A stretch of 46,853 bases of DNA from JANXPZ01 sp033853925 (GCA_033853925.1 JAWOLC010000032.1:1-46853); one strand, 5' to 3'. Shown: positions 25,855-35,893, numbered from the stretch's first letter. Notes: generated by a model not told the origin, from the letters alone. Numbers and translations are program-made.

Positions 25855-28347
25855 ATGAAGCTCCCGCTCTCCTGGCTGCGCGACTGGCTGGACACGGACG
25901 CGAGCCCCGAGCAGATCGCCGAGGCCCTCACCCGTCGCGGCCTCTACGTGGAAGGGCTCGAGTCCCTCGGGCACCGCTACCCCGGCGTGGTGGTGGCGCG
26001 CGTGCTCGAGGTGGCGAAGCATCCGAACGCGGACAAGCTCTCGCTCTGCCGCGTGGACGCGGGCGGGGGAGAGCTGTCCATCGTCTGCGGCGCACCCAAC
26101 GTGCACGCCGGCATGCTGGCGCCGCTCGCCCTGGTGGGCGCCAAGCTGCCCAACGGCCTGATCATCAAGAAGTCCAAGATCCGCGGGGCCGAGAGCCAGG
26201 GCATGCTCTGCTCGCCCGACGAGCTGGGCCTGTCGGGCGACCACTCCGGCATCCTCGACCTGGCCGCCTTCTTCGGCTCGGGCGAGGAGCTGACCCTGGG
26301 GCGCGCGCTGGACGAGCTGATGCCGCCGCCCGACACGGTGCTCGAGGTGGAGGTACCCTTCAACCGCCCCGACGGGCTCGGCGTCGTCGGGCTGGCGCGC
26401 GAGGTGAAGGCGGCCTTCGGGCTGGCGTGGAGCCCCGCGGCGGCGCGCGCCCTCGCCCAGCGCTGGACGGGCGCGGACGACTTCGACCTCGAGCTGGAGG
26501 ACCGCGAGGGCTGCCCGCGCTACATCGCGCAGGCGATCGCCGACGTGCGCGTCGCTCCCTCGCCCGCCTGGCTCCAGCGCCGGCTCGAGGCCGCGGGACA
26601 GCGCCCGATCAACAACGTCGTGGACGTGACGAACCTCGTGCTCTTCGAGCTGGGCCAGCCCCTCCACGCCTTCGACCTCGACCGCCTGGAGGGGCCGGCG
26701 ATCCGCGTGCGCCGCGCCCGCGCCGGCGAGCGGATCACCACCCTCGACGGCAAGGAGCGCGCGCTCGAGCCCGAGGTGCTGGTGATCGCCGACCGGGCCC
26801 GGCCCGTGGCCGTGGCGGGGGTGATGGGCGGGGCGGCGAGCGAGGTGAGCGAGGGCACGACCCGCCTGCTCCTGGAGTGCGCCTGGTTCGAGCCGCGTCG
26901 CATCCGCCGAGGCTCGCGCGCCCTCGGCCTCTCGACCGAGGCCTCGAAGCGCTTCGAGCGCGGCGTGGACCCGCTCGGGGGCGCGGTGGCCACGGCGCGC
27001 TTCCTCGCCCTGCTCGCCGAGGTGTCGCCGGGCCTGCGGCTGGAGCGCGCCCGCGAGCGCGCCTACGGGCCGGCGGCGCGGGCGCCGCTCTCCCTGCGCG
27101 GCTCGCGCTGCGCGCGGCTGCTCGGCCTCGAGATTCCCCTCGCGGACGCCGTGCGCGACCTGCGGGCGCTCGAGTTCGAGGTGACGCCGCGGGAGGCTGC
27201 CGGGGCCGGCTGGAGCCTGGAGGCACGCCCGCCGAGCTGGCGCGTGGACGTGAACGTGGAGGACGATCTCGTGGAGGAGATCGGTCGCTCGCTGGGCTAC
27301 GACCGCCTGCCCGAGGCGCCGCTCGAGACGCGCGGGGTGCATGCTCGCCGCGGCGAGCGCGAGCGCGGGCTCGAGCGGGCACGGCGGGCCATGCTGGCGC
27401 GCGGCTTCTCCGAAGCATGGTCGAGCACGCTCGTCTCGGAGCGGGAGGCGAGCCAGGCGCTGGCCCTGCTCGGCGGCGACGCGGCCACGCTCCTGCGCCT
27501 GGCGAACCCGATGAGCCGCGAGGGCGAGGTTCTCCGCCCCAACCTGGTGCCCGGGCTGCTGCGCGCCTGCGCCCACAACCTGCGGCAGGGCGTGCCCGCC
27601 GTGCGCCTCTTCGAGATCGGCGCCGGCTTCGCGGCGCGCGCGGGGGCGGCCGCCACGACCCTGCCCGACGAGCCGTGGATGCTGGCGGCGCTCGTGACGG
27701 GTCCGCGCTACGCGCACGCCCACGACGCGGCGCAGCAGACGGTGGACTTCGACGAGGCGAAAGGCCTCTGGGAGGCGTGGCTCGACGAGATCGGCGTTGA
27801 CACCCCCGAATGGCGGGCCTATTCTGCGGCTGGCTGGAAACCCGGTGCCAGCGCGGAAGTTGCAGCCGGGACTTCGCGCTTTGGATGGGCCGGCAGCCTG
27901 GCTCAGCCGCTGCTTCGCGACTGGGGCATCGAGGTCCCGACGCACCAGGACGTGCATCTCCTCGTGGTGCTTCTCGATCCGGTGCTCGCCGCCGCGAGGG
28001 CGACGCGCCGGGCGACCCTTCCTGGCCGGTTCCCGCCGGTGAGTCGCGATCTGGCGTTCTTCGTGCCCGTCGAGCGCACGTATCGCGAGGTCGAGCAGGT
28101 GCTCGTCCGCGCGGCGTCGGCGCCCGGGCAGGGGGCGGAGGAAGGAGCGGGATCGCGGTTGGCCGCCATCGAGCTGTTCGACGTCTACACGGGCCCCGGC
28201 ACGCCGGAGGGCACGAGGAGCCTGGCGTTCGCGCTCCGCTTCGAGCATCCGGAGCGCACGCTCCAGGAGTCCGAGGTGCAGTCCATTCAAGACCGTATGG
28301 TCGCGGCCGTCGCGCGGGAGTGCGGGGGCCGGCTGAGAGAGCGATGA
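25855..28347 (+). CDS. pheT: Phenylalanyl-tRNA synthetase beta subunit
   Basis: An 830-aa partner of PheS. Its N-terminus MKLPLSWLRDWL is typical. An EMAP-like tRNA-binding fold follows (about 40-150, with KHPNADKLSLCRVD and GMLCSPDELGL), then the B3/B4 editing domain (about 210-385), the B5 domain, a core-like fold and the C-terminal anticodon-binding FDX-ACB domain (about 725-830, with RFPPVSRDLAFFV). Length is somewhat above the usual 800. ATG 25855 follows pheS by 21 bases. Its stop overlaps the zapB-like start by four bases (ATGA). Confidence 0.96.
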   Translation: MKLPLSWLRDWLDTDASPEQIAEALTRRGLYVEGLESLGHRYPGVVVARVLEVAKHPNADKLSLCRVDAGGGELSIVCGAPNVHAGMLAPLALVGAKLPNGLIIKKSKIRGAESQGMLCSPDELGLSGDHSGILDLAAFFGSGEELTLGRALDELMPPPDTVLEVEVPFNRPDGLGVVGLAREVKAAFGLAWSPAAARALAQRWTGADDFDLELEDREGCPRYIAQAIADVRVAPSPAWLQRRLEAAGQRPINNVVDVTNLVLFELGQPLHAFDLDRLEGPAIRVRRARAGERITTLDGKERALEPEVLVIADRARPVAVAGVMGGAASEVSEGTTRLLLECAWFEPRRIRRGSRALGLSTEASKRFERGVDPLGGAVATARFLALLAEVSPGLRLERARERAYGPAARAPLSLRGSRCARLLGLEIPLADAVRDLRALEFEVTPREAAGAGWSLEARPPSWRVDVNVEDDLVEEIGRSLGYDRLPEAPLETRGVHARRGERERGLERARRAMLARGFSEAWSSTLVSEREASQALALLGGDAATLLRLANPMSREGEVLRPNLVPGLLRACAHNLRQGVPAVRLFEIGAGFAARAGAAATTLPDEPWMLAALVTGPRYAHAHDAAQQTVDFDEAKGLWEAWLDEIGVDTPEWRAYSAAGWKPGASAEVAAGTSRFGWAGSLAQPLLRDWGIEVPTHQDVHLLVVLLDPVLAAARATRRATLPGRFPPVSRDLAFFVPVERTYREVEQVLVRAASAPGQGAEEGAGSRLAAIELFDVYTGPGTPEGTRSLAFALRFEHPERTLQESEVQSIQDRMVAAVARECGGRLRER

Positions 28348-28640
28348 ACGAAACCATCACGATGTCGACCGATCTCGACCGGCTGGCCGAGCGCATCGAG
28401 AAGGCCGCCGCCCTGCTGCAGGCGCTGCGCACGGAGCGCGACCGCCTGCAGCACGAGCGGGACCAGCTCGCCGCCCGGATCCAGGAGCTCGAGCAGAAGC
28501 TGCAAGGAGAGGAGCCGGGCGCGCTCGTTGGCGAGCTGCAGGGCCTGCGCCGCGAGAAGCGCGACTGGCAGGCGGAGCGCCGCGAGGTGGCGCTGCGGAT
28601 CGAGGCGCTGGTCAAGAAGCTGGAGCGGCTCGAAGGCTGA
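28344..28640 (+). CDS. zapB: ZapB-like coiled-coil protein
   Basis: A 98-aa protein that is almost entirely coiled coil: heptads of Leu, Ile and Val with many Glu, Arg and Gln run from residue 8 to the end, as in LAERIEKAAALLQALRTER and REVALRIEALVKKLERL. ZapB-type proteins link FtsZ rings to the chromosome through ZapA. Identity rests on the coiled coil, the size and the position directly before zapA; the sequence itself is low in information, so a different small coiled-coil protein remains possible. Its start overlaps the pheT stop in an ATGA. Confidence 0.65.
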   Translation: MNETITMSTDLDRLAERIEKAAALLQALRTERDRLQHERDQLAARIQELEQKLQGEEPGALVGELQGLRREKRDWQAERREVALRIEALVKKLERLEG

Positions 28641-28662
28641 AGGCCGCTCGCCCGAGGACACC

Positions 28663-28974
28663 ATGGACACCAAGACCCTGGTTCAGGTGCAGATCTTCGG
28701 CCAGAACTACACGATCCGCGGCGAAGCCGAGCAGGAGTACATCTTGGGGGTCGCGGCGTACGTGGACCGCAAGATGCGCGAGGTGACCGAGAAGCTCCCG
28801 GTCACCTCGATCTCCAATTCGCTGTCGAAGGTGGCCGTGCTCGCGTCGCTGAACATCGCCGACGAGCTGATGAAGGAGCGCGCGCAGCGCGAGCGGCTCG
28901 AGCGACAGCTCAGCGATCGCGCGGCGCGGCTGAACGCGGTCCTGGACGAATTGCTCCAGGACAGCACCACGTGA
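28663..28974 (+). CDS. zapA: ZapA, FtsZ-associated cell division protein
   Basis: A 103-aa protein with the ZapA core: VQVQIFGQNYTIRGEAEQEY, then AAYVDRKMREV and an ISNSLSKVAVLASLNIADEL helix, ending in a coiled-coil tail. ZapA bundles FtsZ filaments at midcell. ATG 28663 is preferred because the conserved strand follows directly. It comes 22 bases after the zapB-like gene. The 6S RNA candidate lies downstream, as is usual for zapA in many Proteobacteria. Confidence 0.92.
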   Translation: MDTKTLVQVQIFGQNYTIRGEAEQEYILGVAAYVDRKMREVTEKLPVTSISNSLSKVAVLASLNIADELMKERAQRERLERQLSDRAARLNAVLDELLQDSTT

Positions 28975-29388
28975 GGGTGAAGCCATCCCATTCCCTGCCG
29001 TGCTCGTGATGCCCAACAGTTCTTGAACCAACAGTTCCTTCTTGAAGGGAGCCCCGGTGGCCGGCGACGCCACGCCACGGACCTCCCCGGAGCCCCGCGG
29101 CGACGCGGGCCGGCCGGGAGCCGTGGAGCGCAGACCCGGTCGAAGGGGAACCCACCTGGTTCGCCAGGTCTCAAGAACTCGACCGCACACGGCATTTCGG
29201 CGGGGAATCTCTAAGGGCCGTCGGCCGCCGAGCGGCCGCGGCCGAAGCAGGCGCCTCGAGGGGCACCGGATCGCGGGACGCGTCCGGGCCGCCGCCGTGG
29301 CGCGCGCGGTGGAAGCGCGGCGCGCGCAGCCGGAGCGGGCAGTCCCGCAGACGCCGGTCCGCTCCCGGCCCGCCTGCCGGGAGACACC
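28975..29388. other. Gap between zapA and rny, occupied by RNA-like structure
   Basis: These 414 bases contain no convincing protein gene. The first half folds into a long rod (see the 6S candidate at 29018-29179). A further perfect hairpin, CGGCCGC (29222-29228) with GCGGCCG (29232-29238), follows and may mark the end of that RNA or the rny leader. The segment 29240-29388 shows only GC-rich sequence. No clear promoter is visible in 28975-29017. Confidence 0.5.
29018..29179 (+). ncRNA. ssrS: Candidate 6S RNA
   Basis: The ends AGTTCTTGA (29018-29026) and TCAAGAACT (29171-29179) form a perfect nine-base-pair closing stem over 162 bases. Inside, GTTCC (and TTC) pairs with GAA..GGAAC, CCACGG pairs with CCGTGG, and CCCGCG/CGCGGG closes a GCGA loop, giving a rod-like fold. 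A small side hairpin ACCTGG-TTCG-CCAGGT sits at 29154-29169. Size, shape and location right after zapA match 6S RNA, which binds sigma70 RNA polymerase. The mature ends are uncertain, and I cannot test the covariance model. Confidence 0.55.
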
Positions 29389-30951
<1,563 letters not shown>

Positions 30952-30960
30952 GAGGGCGCC

Positions 30961-32658
30961 CTGAACATCCTCTTCATCGCCGACGTGATCGGGGCGCCCG
31001 GCCGCGAGATCGTGCAGGCGCTGCTGCCGGCGCTGCGCGAGCGCTACGACGCGCACCTCGTGATCTGCAACGTCGAGAACGCGGCCGGGGGCTTCGGCCT
31101 CACCCGCGAGTCCGGCGAGGCGCTCGCCGCCGCGGGAGTGGACGTCTTCACCGGCGGCAACCACCTCTGGGACCGCAAGGACAGCGCCGCCTACCTCGCC
31201 GCCGAGCCGCGTCTGGTGCGCCCGGCGAACCTGCCGCCCGGCACCTCGGGCGAGGGCTGGCGCGTCTTCACCGCCGCCGACGGAACGCCGGTGGGGGTGA
31301 TCAGCCTGCTCGGCCGCGTCTTCATGAAGGAAGCCGATTGTCCCTTCCGCGCCGCCGATCAGGCGCTGGAGGCCCTGAAGGACCGCTGTCGGGTCGTGTT
31401 CGTGGACTTCCACGCCGAGACCACGGCCGAGAAGGTGGCGATGGGCTGGCACCTCGACGGCCGGGCCAGCGCGGTGGTCGGCACCCACACGCACGTGCAG
31501 ACCGCCGACGAGCGCGTGCTGCCGGGGGGCACCGCCTTCCTCTGCGACGCGGGGATGACGGGCGGCTTCGAATCGGTGATCGGCATGGATCGCCAGGCGG
31601 CGCTGGCGCGCTTCCTCACCCTGCTGCCGCAGCGGCTGACGCCCGCCAGCGGCGACCGGCGCCTGGACGGCGCGCTCCTCACCGTGGACCCGGCCACGGG
31701 GCGCGCGCGCGGCATCCGCCGCCTGGAGATCCCGTTCCCGGCCACGGAGCGGCCCGCCGGGCTGCGGCTGCTGCACGGCGAGGAGCCGGCGCTGGCCGTG
31801 CGCCTCTCCGCCCGCGCGGAGGTCGAGCGCCTGCGCGCCGCGGGCCTGGTGCCCACGCTCGCCCTGGTGTCCGTGGGCGAGGACGCCGGGTCCGAGATCT
31901 ACCTGCGCCGCAAGCGCGAGGCCTGCGCCGAGGCCGGCATCGAGACCCGGCACGTGGCCCTCGCCGTCGGCACGACCACGGCCGCGGTCGTGGAGCGGGT
32001 GCTCCGCCTGGGCGAGGATCCGGCGGTGCACGGCGTCCTCGTGCAGATGCCGCTGGCCCCGCCCGCCGAGGCGGGGCCCGTGATCGAGGCCCTCCCGCCC
32101 GCCAAGGACGTGGACGGGTTCCATCCGCTGAACGTGGGGCGCCTGGCCTCGGGGCTGCCGGGGTTCGTGCCCTGCACGCCGCTCGGCATCCACGAGCTGC
32201 TCCGGCACTACGAGGTCCCGCTCGCCGGCCGGCACGTGGTCGTCCTGGGACGCAGCGTCATCGTCGGCCGGCCCCTGGCGGCGCTGCTCTCGCGCAAGGG
32301 CGTGGACGCCACGGTCACGCTCGGCCACAGCGCCAGCGGCCCGGCGCTCCGCGAGCTGGCCGCGCAGGCCGACGTCCTCGTCTGCGCGATCGGCCGGCCC
32401 GAGCAGGTCACCGCGGCATGGGTGAAGCGCGGGGCCACGGTCGTGGACGTGGGCACGCACCGCGTGCCCGACCCGACGCGCCGCACGGGCCACCGGCTGG
32501 CCGGGGACGTGGAGTTCGCCTCGGTCGCCAAGGTGGCGGGAGCCATCACGCCCGTGCCGGGCGGCGTCGGGCCGATGACCGTGGCGATGCTCCTCGCCAA
32601 CCTGGTGCGGGCGGCCTCCGGCTCGCTCGCCGGGGTGGGAGCGAGCCCGCGCGAATGA
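30961..32658 (+). CDS. YmdB-like phosphodiesterase fused to FolD
   Basis: A 565-aa two-domain protein in one unbroken frame. Residues 1 to ~260 are a YmdB-type metallophosphoesterase (ILFIADVIGAPGR, NVENAAGGFG, GGNHLWDRK, VDFHAETTAEK, GTHTHVQTAD), a family thought to cleave cyclic nucleotides. Residues ~268-560 are a complete FolD, methylenetetrahydrofolate dehydrogenase/cyclohydrolase: SEIYLRRK with the catalytic lysine, VQMPL, KDVDGFHP, GRSVIVGRPLA and PVPGGVGPMT. The best start is CTG 30961: GGAGGG precedes it by four bases, an in-frame stop lies just upstream, and the later GTG 30985 would remove the metal-binding Asp. It overlaps xseA by four bases. Confidence 0.9.
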   Translation: MNILFIADVIGAPGREIVQALLPALRERYDAHLVICNVENAAGGFGLTRESGEALAAAGVDVFTGGNHLWDRKDSAAYLAAEPRLVRPANLPPGTSGEGWRVFTAADGTPVGVISLLGRVFMKEADCPFRAADQALEALKDRCRVVFVDFHAETTAEKVAMGWHLDGRASAVVGTHTHVQTADERVLPGGTAFLCDAGMTGGFESVIGMDRQAALARFLTLLPQRLTPASGDRRLDGALLTVDPATGRARGIRRLEIPFPATERPAGLRLLHGEEPALAVRLSARAEVERLRAAGLVPTLALVSVGEDAGSEIYLRRKREACAEAGIETRHVALAVGTTTAAVVERVLRLGEDPAVHGVLVQMPLAPPAEAGPVIEALPPAKDVDGFHPLNVGRLASGLPGFVPCTPLGIHELLRHYEVPLAGRHVVVLGRSVIVGRPLAALLSRKGVDATVTLGHSASGPALRELAAQADVLVCAIGRPEQVTAAWVKRGATVVDVGTHRVPDPTRRTGHRLAGDVEFASVAKVAGAITPVPGGVGPMTVAMLLANLVRAASGSLAGVGASPRE

Positions 32659-34019
32659 GCCTCGCGCCCGCGCCCGAGAGCATCCTCAGCGTCTCGGCCC
32701 TCACGGGCCTGATCAAGGGCACGCTGGCCGAGGCGTTCCCGGCCGTGTGGGTGAAGGGCGAGCTCTCGGGCTTCAAGCGCTACCCGAGCGGCCACCTCTA
32801 CTTCTCCCTCAAGGACGAGGCCGCGCTCCTCGGCTGCGTGATGTGGAAGAGCCGCGCGGGCCGCCTGGCCTTCGAGCCGCAGGACGGCCTGGCGGTCGAG
32901 GCCTTCGGGGCCGTCTCGGTCTACGAGCCGCAGGGACGCTACCAGCTCGTGGTGGAGGAGATGCGGCCGGCGGGGGTCGGCGCGCTGCTCCTCGCCTTCG
33001 AGGAGCTGAAGAGGCGCCTGGGCGCGGAGGGGCTCTTCGATCCCGCGCGCAAGCAGCCGCTCCCGCGCTTCCCCGGCCGGATCGGGCTGGTGACCTCGCC
33101 CGTCGGGGCCGCGGTACGCGACCTCGTGAAGGTGCTGCGCGCCCGCTGGCCCGCGATCCGCATCGTGCTCGCCCCGGTGCGGGTCCAGGGCGCGGGCGCC
33201 GCGGAGGAGATCGCCGCCGCCATCGAGCGCTTCGACCGCTACGGGCGCGTGGATCTGCTGATCGTCGGGAGGGGCGGGGGCTCGCTGGAGGACCTCTGGG
33301 CGTTCAACGAGGAGCGGGTCGTGCGGGCCATCGCCGCCTGCCGCCTGCCGGTCATCTCGGCGGTGGGACACGAGGTGGACGTGACGCTCGCCGACTTCGC
33401 CGCCGACGTGCGGGCCGCGACCCCGTCGAACGCCGCGGAGATCGCGGTGCCGAGCCGCGTCGAGGTGGCGCGTCGCCTCGAGCAGGCGCGCGACCGGCTG
33501 GCGCGGGCGCTCGCCTCCGGGCTCGCCGAGCGCCGCCGCCGGCTCGAGGCGCTCACCGCCCGCTACGGCTTCCGGCGCCAGGAGGAGGCGCTCGGCCACC
33601 TGCAGCAGCGGGTGGACGAGCTGCTGGAGCGGACGCGCGCGGCGGCCGGCGCCGGACTGGCCCGGGCGCGCGCGCGGCTCGTCGAGATCGTCTCGCGCTA
33701 CGGCCTCCGTGCCTGGCCGCGCACGCTCGCCGCGCGGCGGGGGGAGGCGGGCGCCCTGCGCGAGCAGCTCGACGCGGCCGCCGTGCAGGCGGCGCTCGCG
33801 CGCCGCAGCCGCTTCGCGGCGTTGGCGGACCGGCTGCGGGCCCTCTCGCCGCGCCTCGTGCTCGAACGGGGCTATTGCCTCGTGCGCGCCCCGGACGGTA
33901 CCTTCGTCCGGGCCGCCGCGGCGTTGTCGGTAGGGGAGAGACTCACGATCGAGTTCGCCCGCGGCGAGGCCGACGCGCGCGTCGAGGACGTGCGCCCGGG
34001 AGGGGACGATGGCCCGTGA
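32655..34019 (+). CDS. xseA: Exodeoxyribonuclease VII large subunit
   Basis: A 454-aa nuclease subunit that degrades single-stranded DNA with XseB. It has an N-terminal OB fold (WVKGELSGFKRYPSGHLYFSLKD), the catalytic block with LVTSPVGAAVRDL, VQGAGAAEEI, GRGGGSLEDLWAFNEE and SAVGHEVDVTLADFAADVRAATP, then a long Arg and Ala-rich coiled coil and a C-terminal beta segment. ATG 32655 overlaps the stop of the fused upstream gene in an ATGA. Length is normal. The stop overlaps xseB by 11 bases. Confidence 0.96.
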   Translation: MSLAPAPESILSVSALTGLIKGTLAEAFPAVWVKGELSGFKRYPSGHLYFSLKDEAALLGCVMWKSRAGRLAFEPQDGLAVEAFGAVSVYEPQGRYQLVVEEMRPAGVGALLLAFEELKRRLGAEGLFDPARKQPLPRFPGRIGLVTSPVGAAVRDLVKVLRARWPAIRIVLAPVRVQGAGAAEEIAAAIERFDRYGRVDLLIVGRGGGSLEDLWAFNEERVVRAIAACRLPVISAVGHEVDVTLADFAADVRAATPSNAAEIAVPSRVEVARRLEQARDRLARALASGLAERRRRLEALTARYGFRRQEEALGHLQQRVDELLERTRAAAGAGLARARARLVEIVSRYGLRAWPRTLAARRGEAGALREQLDAAAVQAALARRSRFAALADRLRALSPRLVLERGYCLVRAPDGTFVRAAAALSVGERLTIEFARGEADARVEDVRPGGDDGP

Positions 34020-34377
34020 GAAGAAAGCCGCGCCGGCGGCGGCAGCACCCGATCCCGCGTCGCTCAGCTTCGAAGAGGCGATGGAGCGTCTGCAAGGCAT
34101 CGTCGAGGACCTGGAGGGAGGGAGCCTCTCGCTCGAGGAGTCGATCGCCCGCTACGAGGAGGGCGTGAAGCTGTCGCGACGGCTCACCCAGACGCTGGAC
34201 GAGGCCGAGAAGCGCATCGAGCGGCTGGCCGAGGGGGCGGGAGGCGAGCCGGTGACCGAGCCGATGGAGCTGGAGTCCTCGCCGGCCGAGGACCGCGAGG
34301 GCACGGGGAAGCCCGCCCGCGGCTCGGGCCGGGCGGGGCCCGCGGGCCCCGGCGAGCCCGACGAGCTGCCCTTCTGA
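34009..34377 (+). CDS. xseB: Exodeoxyribonuclease VII small subunit
   Basis: A 122-aa protein whose residues 18-75 are the conserved helical XseB core (SFEEAMERLQGIVEDLEGG, LSLEESIARYEEG). XseB subunits wrap the XseA helices to complete exonuclease VII. The rest, about 45 residues rich in Pro, Gly and Glu, is an unconserved tail; the usual length is 70-85. It overlaps xseA by 11 bases and ispA by one base (TGATG). Confidence 0.93.
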   Translation: MAREKKAAPAAAAPDPASLSFEEAMERLQGIVEDLEGGSLSLEESIARYEEGVKLSRRLTQTLDEAEKRIERLAEGAGGEPVTEPMELESSPAEDREGTGKPARGSGRAGPAGPGEPDELPF

Positions 34378-35312
34378 TGCCGCGCCGCGCCCGCAGGTCG
34401 GCGGGAGCGCGCGCCCTCGCGGCGGAGGCCGAGGCGCTCCCCTACGCGCCGCTGACCGACGCGTTCGAGCTGTACTTCCGCGACGCGTTCCTCGAGCGCT
34501 GCCCCGCGCCGGCGCGGCTCCGCCAGGCCGTGCGCTACGCGGCGCTCGGCCCGGGCAAGCGCCTGCGGCCGCTCCTCGTGCTGCTCGCCTGCGAGAGTGT
34601 GGGCGGCGACTGGTTCCGCGCGCTGCCCGCCGCGGTGGCCGTGGAGTGCGTGCACGCGTTCTCGCTGGTACACGACGACCTGCCCGCCATGGACGACGAC
34701 GACTACCGGCGGGGCCGCCTCACCACCCACAAGGTGTTCGGCGAGGCGCTCGGCGTGCTGGCGGGCGACGCGCTCCTCGCCTTCGCCTTCGCCGAGCTGG
34801 CGATGCTGGAGGGCGCGGGGGTGGCGCCGGCGCGGGTGGTGGAGGGCGTGCGCCGCCTGGCCGGCGCGAGCGGCGCGGACGGGCTGATCGGCGGCCAGGC
34901 CCTGGACATGGCGGCCGAGGGGAAGAGCGCGAGCGCGGCCCGCGTGCAGGCCATCCATACGCGCAAGACGGGAGCCCTCATGGGCGCGGCCCTGGCGCTC
35001 GGCGGGATCGCGGGCGGCGCGGACTCGCGCACGGTCGCGGTGCTGGACGACGCGGGGCGGCTCGTCGGCTTCGCCTTCCAGATCCACGACGACCTGCTGA
35101 ACGCGCGCTCGTCCCTGGGTCGCCTGGGGAAGCGCGCCGGCACGGACGAGAGGCGGGGCAAGGCCACCTTCCCGCGGGCCACCGGGGTCGCGGGGGCGCG
35201 GCGCCGGGAGCTGGCGCTCCTCCGCTCCGCGCGGAGCATCCTCACCACCCACTGCGTCCGACCCGAGCGCCTGCTCGCCGTGCTCGAGGCGCTGGCGACG
35301 AGGACGAGATAG
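34377..35312 (+). CDS. ispA: Polyprenyl diphosphate synthase, farnesyl type
   Basis: A 311-aa trans-prenyltransferase. It has GPGKRLRPLLVLLACE near residue 59, the first aspartate-rich motif LVHDDLPAMDDDDYRRG near 98, GQALDM near 174, the KTGAL element near 199, and the second region FQIHDDLLN near 233 followed by GKATFPR. It condenses isopentenyl diphosphate with allylic diphosphates. The second motif reads DDLLN instead of the usual DDxxD. Position beside xseB and dxs fits ispA, but the chain length (C15 or C20) cannot be read safely. The start overlaps the xseB stop. Confidence 0.88.
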   Translation: MPRRARRSAGARALAAEAEALPYAPLTDAFELYFRDAFLERCPAPARLRQAVRYAALGPGKRLRPLLVLLACESVGGDWFRALPAAVAVECVHAFSLVHDDLPAMDDDDYRRGRLTTHKVFGEALGVLAGDALLAFAFAELAMLEGAGVAPARVVEGVRRLAGASGADGLIGGQALDMAAEGKSASAARVQAIHTRKTGALMGAALALGGIAGGADSRTVAVLDDAGRLVGFAFQIHDDLLNARSSLGRLGKRAGTDERRGKATFPRATGVAGARRRELALLRSARSILTTHCVRPERLLAVLEALATRTR

Positions 35313-35464
35313 GCGAGCCGCCGGCCCGACCGCGGCGCCGGGCCGGGGCCACGGGCCGCGCGTCCGCCTTGCGGGGCGGCCGCTCCGGCTCGTATCTTTC
35401 CCGCTCGTGACCTCACGCGCCCCGGCCGGCGGCCGGCGCGCGGACCCGAACCGGAGTCTGCTCT
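35313..35464 (+). promoter_or_regulatory. Short gap with hairpin and possible promoter before the DUF212 gene
   Basis: CCGGCCC (35321-35327) and GGGCCGG (35340-35346) can pair after the ispA stop. TTGCGG (35369-35374), 18 bases and TATCTT (35393-35398) form a modest sigma70-like promoter that would start near 35405. A GTG at 35407 opens a frame that does not match the DUF212 frame. This is the only gap over 40 bases in the cluster between rny and nadK. Confidence 0.35.
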
Positions 35465-35893
35465 ACGGGACCCTTCTGGCTCGCCCTCATCCTGGGCATC
35501 CTCATCCAGTGTTACAAGGGCGTCGCCTACTTCGCCGCCCACCGCCGCTGGAATTTCCGGCGTTTCTTCGAGACCGGCGGCATGCCCAGCTCGCACGCCG
35601 CCGCGGTCTCGGCGCTCTCGACCGCCGTGGGCATGAAGGAGGGCTTCACCTCCACGCTCTTCGGCGTGACCCTGTACTTCAGCCTGGTGATCATGTACGA
35701 CGCGGCGGGCCTGCGCCGCGCCGCGGGCCGGCAGGCCGCCCTGCTGAACCGGCTGATCGACGAACACTTCAGCCACCCCGAGGCGGACACTCAGCGCCTC
35801 ATGGAGCTCCTCGGCCACACGCCCTTCGAGGTGGCGATCGGGGCTCTCGTCGGCATCGCCGCGGCCTTCGCCTGGGTCTGGTACCTGTCATGA
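35465..35893 (+). CDS. DUF212 (divergent PAP2-like) membrane protein, unusual start
   Basis: A small membrane protein of about 142 residues. The family hallmark GGMPSSHAAAVSALSTAVG and the second block LVIMYDAAGLRRAAGRQA are present, with an N-terminal helix (PFWLALILGILIQCY) and a C-terminal helix. The reading frame is open from 35411, but no ATG, GTG or TTG occurs before ATG 35582, which would cut the conserved motif. ACG 35465 is placed eight bases after GGAG and gives the expected N-terminus, so it is my tentative start; CTG 35492 or an upstream indel are alternatives. DUF212 proteins are linked to acid phosphatase/vanadium haloperoxidase folds. It overlaps dxs by ATGA. Confidence 0.65.
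   Translation, partial: TGPFWLALILGILIQCYKGVAYFAAHRRWNFRRFFETGGMPSSHAAAVSALSTAVGMKEGFTSTLFGVTLYFSLVIMYDAAGLRRAAGRQAALLNRLIDEHFSHPEADTQRLMELLGHTPFEVAIGALVGIAAAFAWVWYLS

Noticed and set aside
24556..28290. A 1244-codon open frame on the minus strand across rplT, pheS and pheT
   Set aside because: It mirrors three well-conserved genes; long antisense frames arise from third-position GC bias. Its product is low-complexity Arg, Ala, Gly and His with no domain.
35582..35584. ATG 35582 as the DUF212 start
   Set aside because: It would begin in the middle of the conserved ETGGMPSSH motif and lose the first helix.
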